Source: Limnomonas spitsbergensis
Lineage: Eukaryota > Chlorophyta > Chlorophyceae > Chlamydomonadales
Assembly: GCA_037349105.1 (NCBI GenBank)
Contig: JAYJMM010000028.1
Coordinates: 1,674,001 to 1,738,000, forward strand
Reading direction: 5' to 3'
Length of the DNA: 64,000 bases
Shown: positions 1-9,640 of the stretch, in pieces
Position numbering within the stretch: the stretch's first letter is position 1
How the letters are laid out: every line of letters begins with the position of its first letter
Notes under the pieces: model-generated
Told to the model about the DNA's origin: nothing
What the model saw: the letters and a program-made list of their open reading frames with translations, nothing else
Database searches by the model: none
Program-made: the position numbers and the translations under genes

Positions 1-3000
1 GGCTGCTAGATCCCTCCTTGGGTGTCTGCACAGGTCTGCCCACACTGGGCGTAAACTTGGACAGCGGCGTCCCGTAAACTGTGGATCCCGCCCCTCTTTG
101 AACCGGCACCCTGCGTGGTCGCATTGGCTGCCTTGGGCGCAGCCCTGTCACTGGCTGCCGCCCCTTCTCTTCTTGTATCGGATCAGGCAGCTCTTCCTCA
201 GATATTAGGTCAGCCCACGGCTTTCCCACCGGTACAGCTGACTTTTCCTGTGGTTCTTTGCTGCTCTGCGGGGCCTGCCTGGTCACAGCAGGCTTGATCT
301 CAGCTCCCTCGCGCTTGATCTCTGCATCACTGGCCTCAGCCGGGTCCTCACCCGGCTCCAGCCCCCTCTGGATGTTGGCATCCATGAGGTGCTCACATGC
401 ACTGTCGCTGTGCTCGCACTCGAACCCGCAGAACATGCATACTCTTCCGGGGTAATACCTCATGGCCTGACGCATGGCATTGCGGGTGTCCATCTGCTGC
501 TGACGGTCACCTGTTGCGCAATCCTCCCAGAGCCTGGCCAGCTCCACATCTGCAGGCACCGCAGCAGGGAATGCTACCAGGCACACATTCCTGCTGCTGC
601 TGTTGTTCACGGGTGCTGGCACCGGAGACCTGCTGCTCCTAGCTTCATCCACGTCACTGTCAGCTGCCCTGTCTTGTGGCAACAGCGTCTGCAGTTTCTT
701 TGCCAAGCGACGCTTCATCATCCTCAGCTGCCTGGTCATTCTCATCTGCCAGGCAATCCCTGGCTGCCTGGCCATCCACAGCTGCCTGGCCATTCCTTTG
801 AGCTTCTGCTGGTACCAGTTCACCTTTTCCCTCAGCATGGGTATGGAGATCCCCTGCTCCTCTGACCCCTCAGGATTCTCTGCCGCCTCCAGCTGTTTGC
901 TGGCCTGCTGGGCCGCACCTGGTTCTGATATTGGCACCTGGACCCCTCCTGGAGCTGCTGGCACTGGTGGTGTGACAGGCCCATCTTCTTCTGGCTGGTG
1001 CATCTGCACCAGCACCGGCGCCTGCCTGTGCTCGTGGTCCTCAACCTCACTTGGGCCAACTGGTTCCTCAGCCACCCTTTGGGTCAGCTTCTGCTCCCAC
1101 GGATGCAGTTGGTCCGGCTCGCAGCCGCCGGCCACCACAGGTGTCACATGGGCTGCCTCCCTCGACAAACACAAACGTGACGCCTGCACCTGCAGTTGGC
1201 CTGGCTCACAGCCACCGATCCCTACAGGTGTCACAGGAACGTCCTCCTTCTGCAAACACAGCCGTGATGCCTGCACCTGCAGTTGGTCTGGCTCACAGCC
1301 ACCGATCCCTACAGGTGTCACAGGAACTGCCTTTCTCTGCAAACAGAGCCGTGATGCCTGCACCTGCAGTTGGTCTGGCTCACAGCCACCGATACCTACA
1401 GGTGTCACAGGAACTGCCTTTCTCTGCAAACACAGCCGTGATGCCTGCACCTGCAGTTGGTCTGGCTCACAGCCACCGATCCCTACAGGTGTCACAGGAA
1501 CTGCCTTTCTCTGCAAACACAGCCGTGATGCCTGCACCTGCAGTTGGTCTGGCTCACAGCCACCGATCCCTACAGGTGTCACAGGAACTGCCTTTCTCTG
1601 CAAACACAGCCGTGATGCCTGCACCCGCAGTTGGTCTGGCTCACAGCCACCGGCCACCACAGGTGTCACAGGAACGTCCTCCATCTGAAAACACAGCCGT
1701 GACGCCTGCACCTGCAGTTGGCACGGCTCGTGGCCATCGGTCACCACAGGTGTCACATGAACTGCCTCTCTCTGCAAACACAGCCGTGACGCATGCACCT
1801 GCAGTTGGCCTGGCTCACAGCCAGCGGCCGCCACAGGTGTCACATGGGCTGCCTCCCTCGGCAAACACAGCCTTGACGCATGCACCTGCAGTTGACCTGG
1901 CTCACAGCCACCGATCCCTACAGGTGTCACAGGAACTGCCTCCATCTGCAAACACAGCCGTGACGCCTGCACCTGCAGTTGGCCTGGCTCACAGCCACCG
2001 GCCACCACAGTTTTCAGAGGAACTGCCTCCTTCTGCAAACACAGCCGTGATGCCTGCACCTGCAGTTGGTCTGGCTCACAGCCACCGATCCCTACAGGTG
2101 TCACAGGAACTGCCTTTCTCTGCAAACACAGCCGTGACGCCTGCACCTGCAGTTGGCTTGGCTCGGAGCCACCGATCCCTACAGGTGTCACAGGAACTGC
2201 CTCCTTCTGCAAACACAGCCGTGACGCCTGCACCTGCAGTTGGCTTGGCTCGCAGCCACCGGTCACTGGTTTGGGTGAAAAAGCATTCCCTATCGGAACA
2301 CAGTTGATCAGGTGCAGCTGCTCGCTAGCTACCGGGCTATCCTGCCTGGGTGGGCCGGCACTCTCTGCCGTAATACAGTTGATCAGGTGCAGCTGCTCGC
2401 CAGCTACCAGGCTATCCTGCCTGGGTGGGCCGGCACTCTCTGCCGTAATACAGTTGATCAGGTGCCTGGGACTTGGCTCACTGTCACTGCTGAGGATGTC
2501 AAACATGGACCAGCCGTTGGGGGACACCTGATTACCTGGCTGCTCCATACACCTGGTCAATGCCTCCAAGGGTGCGCGCTGCTGGGGCACAGCCAGACTG
2601 CTTAACCCCGCCTGCTCTGCGTCACACACACTTTTCCACACTCCAGTGGCCCACTGCCCTAGCCTGTTCCACCCTCTTGGCTGAGCCAGATCCTCCTTCC
2701 TTTTTACTGGGGGCCATTCCGCAGTGGCGGCTTGTGCTCCACCCACCGCCTGCAGATCTGCAGGTTTCCTGATCACCTGACTTCCACCACGGGGCATCGT
2801 CCCGTTCTCCCTTTTAACGCACTGCGCAGCACTTGCCACTCTCATTAGCCTCTTCTGCGTCGCGTATTCTGGCCCACTGCCTAGGTCTCTTGCTCTTCCG
2901 CACTCTGCTGCCCCCTCTGGGGCTGCCGGGGTGCCTGCCCCTTGATCACCGTGATCGGGCTCGTTCTTGACTCGTTGCACGGCCCCTGCCCCACTGGGCA

Positions 3001-3448
3001 AGTCCTGCTCTGGTGCGCCTTCTGGACCACTGTCCCGATTTGCGCCACTGGTCTGCGACACCTCAACGGCCGGGTCCAATGTCAGCTCAGGGGTTCTTCC
3101 TCCCTGTCTCAACCACTGCGCATATTCCAGGCCTTGCCTTGGAATATCCAGGGTTGATTGGGGCACTCGCCCACCTCGGCTGATCCCTTTGTGCGACACT
3201 AGTGCTGAGCCGTCTGCCTGCGCCCCTGCCTCTCTGGGCGGTACGCGGCCCGGTTCTGGCACCTTGCTGTCTCCTGCGGGCGGTCCCACTGGCCCTGCCA
3301 GCTTCGCCGCCACCAACAGGGCTTCTGCAGCCAGCTCATCACTAGCTTCCATCAGGTTTACACCCGGCTCCAGCCCCCTCAGACGCCCACTTCTCCGTTG
3401 GGCGTCAGGGTGCTGGTGCCTATCGGGATTTAGATCTACGTCTGTCAT
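1..3448 (-). CDS. Retroelement ORF1 protein with 13 internal repeats and a zinc knuckle (partial, runs off left edge)
   Basis: From the ATG at 3448 the minus strand is open for 1,149 codons with no stop to base 1, so the 3' end lies outside the window. In order there is an acidic and proline-rich N-terminus, a 25-residue unit present twice (about residues 330-381), thirteen 29-residue repeats containing the core QLQVQASRLCL (about 395-773), a basic, coiled-coil-like stretch rich in Arg, Lys, Gln and Met (about 865-930), a zinc knuckle CX2CX5HX4C (CMFCGFECEHSDSAC, about 1000-1015), and an acidic/basic tail with PWADLISEEELPDP. CCHC knuckles in LINE ORF1 or Gag proteins bind nucleic acid. The same layout, broken, lies just upstream of an endonuclease/RT ORF at 49-57 kb on this strand, so I infer this is ORF1 of that LINE family and that ORF2 lies outside the window. 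An intact frame this long suggests a young copy. The plus-strand ORFs here are shadows of the repeats. Confidence 0.75.
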   Translation of the reverse strand, partial: MTDVDLNPDRHQHPDAQRRSGRLRGLEPGVNLMEASDELAAEALLVAAKLAGPVGPPAGDSKVPEPGRVPPREAGAQADGSALVSHKGISRGGRVPQSTLDIPRQGLEYAQWLRQGGRTPELTLDPAVEVSQTSGANRDSGPEGAPEQDLPSGAGAVQRVKNEPDHGDQGAGTPAAPEGAAECGRARDLGSGPEYATQKRLMRVASAAQCVKRENGTMPRGGSQVIRKPADLQAVGGAQAATAEWPPVKRKEDLAQPRGWNRLGQWATGVWKSVCDAEQAGLSSLAVPQQRAPLEALTRCMEQPGNQVSPNGWSMFDILSSDSEPSPRHLINCITAESAGPPRQDSLVAGEQLHLINCITAESAGPPRQDSPVASEQLHLINCVPIGNAFSPKPVTGGCEPSQLQVQASRLCLQKEAVPVTPVGIGGSEPSQLQVQASRLCLQRKAVPVTPVGIGGCEPDQLQVQASRLCLQKEAVPLKTVVAGGCEPGQLQVQASRLCLQMEAVPVTPVGIGGCEPGQLQVHASRLCLPREAAHVTPVAAAGCEPGQLQVHASRLCLQREAVHVTPVVTDGHEPCQLQVQASRLCFQMEDVPVTPVVAGGCEPDQLRVQASRLCLQRKAVPVTPVGIGGCEPDQLQVQASRLCLQRKAVPVTPVGIGGCEPDQLQVQASRLCLQRKAVPVTPVGIGGCEPDQLQVQASRLCLQRKAVPVTPVGIGGCEPDQLQVQASRLCLQKEDVPVTPVGIGGCEPGQLQVQASRLCLSREAAHVTPVVAGGCEPDQLHPWEQKLTQRVAEEPVGPSEVEDHEHRQAPVLVQMHQPEEDGPVTPPVPAAPGGVQVPISEPGAAQQASKQLEAAENPEGSEEQGISIPMLREKVNWYQQKLKGMARQLWMARQPGIAWQMRMTRQLRMMKRRLAKKLQTLLPQDRAADSDVDEARSSRSPVPAPVNNSSSRNVCLVAFPAAVPADVELARLWEDCATGDRQQQMDTRNAMRQAMRYYPGRVCMFCGFECEHSDSACEHLMDANIQRGLEPGEDPAEASDAEIKREGAEIKPAVTRQAPQSSKEPQEKSAVPVGKPWADLISEEELPDPIQEEKGRQPVTGLRPRQPMRPRRVPVQRGAGSTVYGTPLSKFTPSVGRPVQTPKEGSSS
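1130..2262 (-). repeat. 87-bp coding minisatellite, about 13 copies
   Basis: An 87-bp unit (29 codons) is repeated in tandem inside ORF1. Every unit keeps the minus-strand frame open. Variation is mostly substitution, for example GIGGCEP versus VVAGGCEP. Because 87 is a multiple of 3, two plus-strand frames are also open through the array. Confidence 0.9.
2303..2460 (-). repeat. 75-bp duplicated unit in ORF1
   Basis: Two near-identical 75-bp units contain HLINCITAESAGPPRQDS in the ORF1 frame, followed by the start of a third at 2303. This is a second, independent in-frame expansion in the same ORF. Confidence 0.8.
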
Positions 3449-4801
3449 TCCTACAGGCAATTTACGAACCGCACGGTCCTGCAAGCGTGCTGGCGACACC
3501 CCCTACAGGATCTGCTAACGTTAGGCTTCTGCCCCCTTGTTCCTACTGCAATCTGGTGAGGGCTTGCGAGCCAAGATCGGATGGCAGGTACAGCAATATG
3601 CAGGATAGGCCTTGCCTTCCTGCTTTTCTGCTCACTAATTTCAATCTGGCGGAATCCTCCTTCGCCTTTTCAGTTCTTCCCACCTTGCTGGCTGGGCTGC
3701 TTCTAGATGTCTCACGTCCTGCGTGGATGTCACACGCCCTGCGTGGATGTAGCCTCTTGCGTAGTGTCCGCTCAGCTCTGCGTCCCTGCGGGGATCCTTT
3801 GGTACACCCACAAGATTTCAAACTTGGATGTTCTATCCACAAGTTCACTTCTGTCAATGATGAAAGATTGGATCCACCTGATCACAATCTGCAGTCACAC
3901 AGGTAATTATCTGCTGGGTGTTTAAATCCACAGCCAGATCTTCAAGCCTCTCCTGGACTCAACACTAAGCTGCCACGCTCAGCGATTCTCAGGGTTTAAC
4001 TTGGCAATCTCTCTCTGGAGATTACCACAGCAAAGTGCAGTTCAAACGCTGTCCAAGGTCGTTTGCATGCAAACAAAATTCCAATTCCGCTGCACAAGCA
4101 CCTTTAGCAGGAATTGGCGAATCAAGCTGATCAGGCTAAATCCACTTCGTCCCTTTCTAAAGGACACGCGATGTGCGCTTCAGGTCCGTGGCGGACTTCT
4201 TTCCTCACGGCAGTGACGGACGCCTACGGGCAGGCTCAGTGACTCTTCACTGGCTGCGAGTGCTCAGCGAGTTAAGCAGTAGAGCTGGATATTTGTATGT
4301 ATAGCAATAGACGTATGGTAGCGTAGGCCTTCTGGCCGTCTGGGCGCGATCCAGCTGGGCTATGTTAAGGGCACTTACCGCGCAACACGCGGTGAGGTAG
4401 CCGGGAGGTTGACTGCGTACTTCTTCTTCGGCAGGGTCTCGGTTCACTACTGAGGTACTTGTCTCCAGGTAGTTCAGCTGACGCGGAGCTAGTCTTGACT
4501 TGATATAGGTACTGACGTTATGAACACCTCAGGCCTCATGCATTGGATGCCGGCCGGAGCTTGTTACATAAGAGGTCTGTCCTTTAGAAAGGGACGAAGT
4601 AGTTAGCCTAGGCAACTGCCGGGATACAGGGACCCGGCAGGCCCAATTCAGAATACGGTACAATCTGTCAAATCAACCGGCGTAAGCGGGTTTCTAGGTC
4701 TCAGTTCCAATCCGTAGACTCCGCAGAGAAGCTGCGGAGTCCCCGAGGCCGCTAACTGCGGTCTAAACGGTTCTGTCACGTATACGGTAATATACTGTGA
4801 C
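3449..4801 (-). other. 5' region of the left retroelement copy
   Basis: This non-coding stretch lies upstream of the ORF1 ATG. Blocks of it are shared, in the same order and strand, with 57.2-59.08 kb, upstream of the decayed ORF1. Shared blocks include the segment around 4040-4160 (matching about 58340-58500), CCCGGCAGGCCC near 4630, and the outer end GTCACGTATACGG near 4778. Similarity stops just after ATACTGTG at about 4800, which I take as the 5' boundary. A short tandem duplication (tcacgtcctgcgtggatg) lies near 3710-3750. No long terminal repeat partner was recognised. Confidence 0.5.
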
Positions 4802-4802
4802 A

Positions 4803-5560
4803 TGCCTAGCAAAATACCTGTCTACCATGGGGGTGGTATCAGCTCTTTGCATGGCTCTTTTAAAAAACTGAATAGCAGGGGATTTTATGGCAACATGCTC
4901 AAACTTGTGTGTGGCAGGGTGTATCACAAAGTCAAACTTCTGCACTTTCCATGCAGCCTCAGGGGTAGTGAGGATACGAGTGAGGACACTTGCAACATAT
5001 GCAGTAACCATGCCGGTACTTACCTTTTCGGGGAGTCCAAATGCAGCCTTACTTGTTATCAACTGTGAGGTTGCACTTACCATGCGTACCTACCTTGACG
5101 AGGTACTTCATAAGAAACTTAATCCACACGCTAGCGCGAAGTCTCTGAAGGTGGCAATACCCAGCCCACTCAAAAGGCAGGCCAGGGTGGTAGTTCACGT
5201 TGGTCAGCGGTGGAGAGGCAAGGGTTTTGCCAACGATCCATGATAGGACAGAGAAATGCTTTTTAGTAGTAGGTTCAGGGAAGCCCTTGGTGCACATACC
5301 TTGATCATTCTTGCATGCACCGTTGTGCTTGGTACAGTCATGCGCCATGCAAGTCGTCACTAATTTATACACTCGTTGCTAGAATGGATTATATTATTGC
5401 ACTCAGGGTACTTTTGCATGTCGCGAACATCAGCAGTGATTTCACTGTTTAACAACTCGACAACATCTCGATCAGTCATCCATGTGGCAATGTGTGCGTG
5501 TGCTGATCCTCGAGACTGGAATTTTGCTGTGCTGGTCCTTTTTTATAAACCACTGCGGCG
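4803..5560 (-). pseudogene. Helitron Rep/helicase-like relic
   Basis: Read on the minus strand, three frame-shifted pieces follow the order of the Helitron-like N-terminal region. First comes FQSRGSAHAHIATWM, matching the conserved '(W/F)QKRGLPHAH' motif with its HxH metal-binding pair. Next is a Cys-rich CMAHDCTKHNG...GMCTKGFPEP block matching the 'C...GKCxKxFPK' motif. Last is a segment ending TTPEAAWKVQKFDFV, matching the 'PEAAWR.FGF' motif. No helicase domain was seen. At least two frameshifts make it non-functional. It abuts the 5' end of the retroelement at about 4801, so the retroelement probably inserted into or next to it. Confidence 0.7.
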
Positions 5561-6426
5561 CTCAACGCAAATACGGTACCTATTTGCTTCACATGGTGCT
5601 TTATCTGGTAAACAAGTTTTTAAGCTCCTGTCAGTCCACCTCACGTCCTCACCTTAGGCAGCAGCTCAATCAGCTACCATTTTGGTTCACTCACTCTACG
5701 AAAACTCGTGAATGGTGAGAGTGAAAAAGAAACCAGGCAATGCGTGGAAGTACTCGACCAGTGCCTTGCACTTCTAATGCCAGTCAAAAAAATACCCAGC
5801 ATAACCTGGTACCGGTATGTCAGCAGGCATAGCCTTTCTAATTTTTATCGCGTTCGCAACTTCGCATCATTGGCGGTGTGCCTGAGGGCTTGGATATTGA
5901 GTTGCACTTTATTAGCACGTCTTGATAACTGCGATGTATAGATGGCCTATAAGCGGGAGATTTCATACTGGTTCAAATTCCGCGCAGCTTCGACAGCAAC
6001 ACCCGATTACGACGACGATTTCAACTTTAGATTCCTCGCTTTCCAACACCGGGAGACATGTGAACGTGTGAACATTTGAAACTGAGCTGTCAGCGGTAAC
6101 CGACCTCGCCATCCTGACTGAGCCATGCTGACTCACTGACTCACTATTTTCTTTCGCTTTCCACTCAATCAGTTACGAGGGTTAGAAGCAGCCCATTACA
6201 CCTGCGCTGGAGAGGCTTAAACATTCCTGCGAGGCTGTGGCGACGATATGGCACCAGTGACACCTGGTCGGTTGCCTGTAGGTTTGTACAGGTCGAAAAA
6301 TCTTGTCTTTATTCTACTGTGGTGCCGTACGCGACTATGTGTACTGGAGAATTGTACGGGTCGAAAAATCTGGTCTTGATTAATAGACCGGAGCAACCAC
6401 ATTAGAGATCGCCCAACGTCATACGC
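5561..6426. other. Unassigned interval with a short direct repeat
   Basis: No convincing gene was found. Around 6270-6390 the string gtac(a/g)ggtcgaaaaatct(t/g)g occurs twice, about 70 bp apart. Short GACTGACTCACTGACTCAC-like runs occur near 6115-6145. Confidence 0.4.
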
Positions 6427-6429
6427 TTA

Positions 6430-7102
6430 GGCTGTGTTTCCACTGGCGATTTTGGATTCCTTAATCGGGGTTGGTTGAAATGCAGTTGGTCGCGAAGAAT
6501 TCCTTAATCCGTTTGGTGTTTCCACTGAAATCGGACTGGAACCAACGAAGAAATGCTACAGCCAGCTGTAGCGCTGCCCAAACAGGATCCAGATCGGACC
6601 TGAAATGGAACGAATCCTCTTGCTTGGCGACATCAAGCGGTCGAAAGTCTGCACAATGGTGCAACATGCCATAGCAATGGCGCCACATGCTTACACGACT
6701 AAGCTTTTGCGCAAATCCAGATGGAAACTACTCAAACGCGGGAACTAGTCCGTTCGCGTTGTAAAACACAGGCCTGGTGCTCTGCCGCCATCCATTATGC
6801 ACCGATTACGCACTGATGATGCACCTTAGCGATCTCCGCACCACAAGTGCCGCCTCTGGTTTCTATCAGACAAGTAAAATAGCGGCGATACGATTCAAAG
6901 ATATTTAGCGTTGTGAGCGCATAGTGACCAAGTAGGCAACCAACTTTCGGATTAAGCTAATCCTGGTCCTCGACGAGAATTGAGCTATTCTTTTTTCAGA
7001 GGCTTAATCCGTCCTTAATCCGTGTCGGTTGCCGTCGGTTGCCCCCTCCAGCGTCCTTAATCCGAGTCGGTTGGATGAGGAATCGCCAGTGGAAACACGG
7101 TC
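6430..7102. mobile_element. MITE with TGTTTCCACTGG termini and TTA target duplication
   Basis: The left end GGCTGTGTTTCCACTGGCGAT and the right end (reverse complement GACCGTGTTTCCACTGGCGATT) form an inverted terminal repeat of about 22 bp with 2-3 mismatches. TTA flanks both sides (6427-6429 and 7103-7105). A 3-bp TWA duplication is the hallmark of PIF/Harbinger elements. At 673 bp and without an ORF it is a non-autonomous copy. Subterminal ccttaatccg(t/a)gtcggttg motifs recur inside both ends. Confidence 0.85.
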
Positions 7103-7379
7103 TTAGGGTATAGGACAGCCAGCCCAAGAATTGCAGCGCTTCGCGCAGCTTGCATTATGATCGATGCCATAAATATGCCAGCCTTTCTTATTTATTAAAT
7201 ATAAGCACCTCAAACCATTCCGCAAATATTAGGCTTCCGTACCTGATTCCGTCCCTGAGGATTCCCTGAGGGAACCAGAGAGGGAACTATCACTTCGATT
7301 TACGCTGCAACTGAGACCGAGTCAGTGCAACATTCGTATGATTCAATGTTGACTGACATCTTGCCACATACACAACGCC

Positions 7380-8050
7380 TTGCTGGTTGATGCTGTCTTG
7401 CTCTATTCTGCCGGTGGGTGCATGGCCGCATGCACAACACCCCAACAGTCACAGCACCATGCCTTGCCAGTATGTGGAGCACCTCACCAGGCTGCAGAGC
7501 GCCACCTGCATGCACAACGCCTTACCCTTATGCACAGCGCCCGCCCGGCGGGCGCCCGAGGGCGCAACGCCCTGGTATTGGCTGTAGTGCCCAACTTGCA
7601 TGCAAAGCGCCTGCCCCATGTGCAACGCCCTGCTGGTGGTTGCAGTGTCCCACCCGCATGCTCTGTAATCCGCTCCCATGCACAGCTACCTAAGTCCCTG
7701 CCGGTGGTTATCGTAGTGCCCACCCGCATCCTCTGCAACCCGCTTGTATGTGTGGCGCTTGCCTGTTTGTGCACCATGCTTGTCGTTGCTGCGCACTGCC
7801 CTGATGCTCAATGCCCCCCGTATGTCGAGCGCTGTGTCATTAATTGCATCGCCCTGCAGCTCCCTGTTGTGGGTGGCAGCTCCCAGCCCTCATGCGCAAC
7901 GACCGCACGTATATGTTTTGCCCTGACATTGGTCGCAGCTCCCCACCCTTCCGCACTGTGCCCGCCCTGACAGTCATTGCAGCACCCCGTCCTCATGCAT
8001 TGTGCCCTCCCGTATTTGCAACACCTAGCCGGTGGCTGCATGTGTAGCTG
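7380..8050. repeat. Degenerate TGCATGCACAACGCC-type repeat
   Basis: Loose tandem repetition of units such as cgcatgcacaacgccctgcc(c/g)g, with spacing of about 25-60 bp, over roughly 670 bp. Overlapping ORFs on both strands are low-complexity readings of the repeat. Confidence 0.55.
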
Positions 8051-8119
8051 AGACCAACTCTCAGGTTTCTTTACTCCCTCAGACACCTGTGACTTCATTG
8101 ACATAGTTCAAGATTGCGT

Positions 8120-9010
8120 GTCCAGTTTTGTTCAATTCTGAGGATGTAATGAGGGACCGTTTGGCTCTCAATGGCCCCCTCGGCCCTCCTTCAAAGGCTG
8201 CAATGGTAGCTGCGGCCTACTTGCTGGTGTCCTAATTCCTAAGGAAAACCACTGTTGCAGACATAGATGACAGGTATTAGGACTGCTGTTCCAGTTTCGT
8301 TAAATTCTGAGGAGGTGTTTGGGGGGGATGCCGTTTTGCTCTCAATGGCCCTCTCAGCCCACGCTTTAAGGGTGCCACACTGCCACAGTAGCTGAGGCCT
8401 ACTTGCTGGTGTCAAATTCCTCCAGAACACCAATGCTATGCCTTTTTTGACATATTTTAGGACTGTTGATCCAATTGGTTGATTTCTGAGAAGGCGTTGG
8501 GAGTTTTTCGCTCTCAACGGCCCTCTCGGCCCCGCTTTGAGGGCGCCGCGGTGGCTCAGGCCAACTTGTGTCCTAATTCATTCAGAACACCAATGCTATG
8601 CCTTTGTTGACACATATCAGGAGTGCTGTTCCAGTTTAGATGAATTTTGAGAAGCTGTTTTGGGGGGTTTTCGCTCTGAATGGCCCTCTTGGCCCCGCTT
8701 TGAGGGCGCCGCGGTGGCTGAGGCCAACTTGCAGGTGTCCAAATTCCTCCAGAACAGCAATGCTCTGCCTTGAAATATATTAGGAATGCTGTTCCAGTTT
8801 GGTTTAATTTTGCGGAGGTGTTTGGGGGCTCTTTGCTCTCAATGGCCCTCTCGGCCCTGCTTTATGGGCGCCGCAGTGGCTGAGGCCAATTGGGCAATTA
8901 CAGATGTCCGAATTCCTCCAGAAAGCCAATGCCATGCCTTTGTTAACATTGTATTGCAGTTCCAGTTTGCTAGACTTCTGAGCAGGAGTTTTGGGGCTGT
9001 TTTGCTCCCA
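8120..9010. repeat. ~165-bp tandem repeat, about 6 diverged copies
   Basis: The phrase gttccagttt...aattctgagga(g)gtgtttggggg...gctctcaatggccctctcggcc(c)...gctttgagggcgccgcggtggctgaggccaacttg recurs with starts near 8134, 8290, 8468, 8629, 8791 and 8958. Copies are diverged and partly deleted. Confidence 0.8.
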
Positions 9011-9044
9011 ATGACCACTACTGGTATACATAGTTCCTGAACTG

Positions 9045-9640
9045 CATAACACAAGCGAGATTAAGTTGCTGCGGGGCTAATTGGCCAGTATGCCGTGCCA
9101 TCACTCTTGTGTTATAAATGTCAGCTTGGCAAAAAAAAAAATGTGCATCACTAGACCAGTACCGGTATCCATGCCTGGCTCTTATAACATAAGGTAGATG
9201 AAGTGGTTGCATCACTGATTGGATTGGCCTCCAATGCGCATCACCATCACTGTTGTGTTATAACTGGCTGTTGCGCTGAAGCCCGTCCTAAGCATCCATG
9301 GACCACTGCCAGTATCCATTCACGTAACTCATAACACAAGGCAGATTAAGTAGATGCGGGACTGGCTTGCTTCCAGTGTGCATCCTCATCGCTGTTGCGT
9401 TATCAATGGCTGTTGGGCTAAAGCTTCCATCCTAAGCATCCATGGACCATTACCAGTATCCATACACGTAACTCATTAGACAAGGCAGATAAAGTGGCTG
9501 CGGGACTGATTGGCTTCAGTGCCTTCACTGTTGTGTTATCAATAGCTGTTGGGCTGAAGCTCCTGTCCAAGGCATCCATCAACCACTAACGGTATCCATT
9601 CACGGAACTAAGAATACAAGGCATATTAACTGGTCTTGTG
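9045..9640. repeat. ~145-bp tandem repeat, about 5 copies
   Basis: Units contain ataacacaaggcagattaag, a tggcttcca...gtgcatcaccatcactgttgtgttat block and aagcatccatggaccactaccagtatccat. Starts lie near 9049, 9188, 9337, 9479 and 9614. Confidence 0.8.

Noticed and set aside
603..2307. Two long plus-strand ORFs (361 and 418 codons) across the 87-bp repeats
   Set aside because: They exist only because an 87-bp repeat keeps any stop-free frame open. The minus-strand frame is open far beyond the repeats and carries the zinc knuckle.
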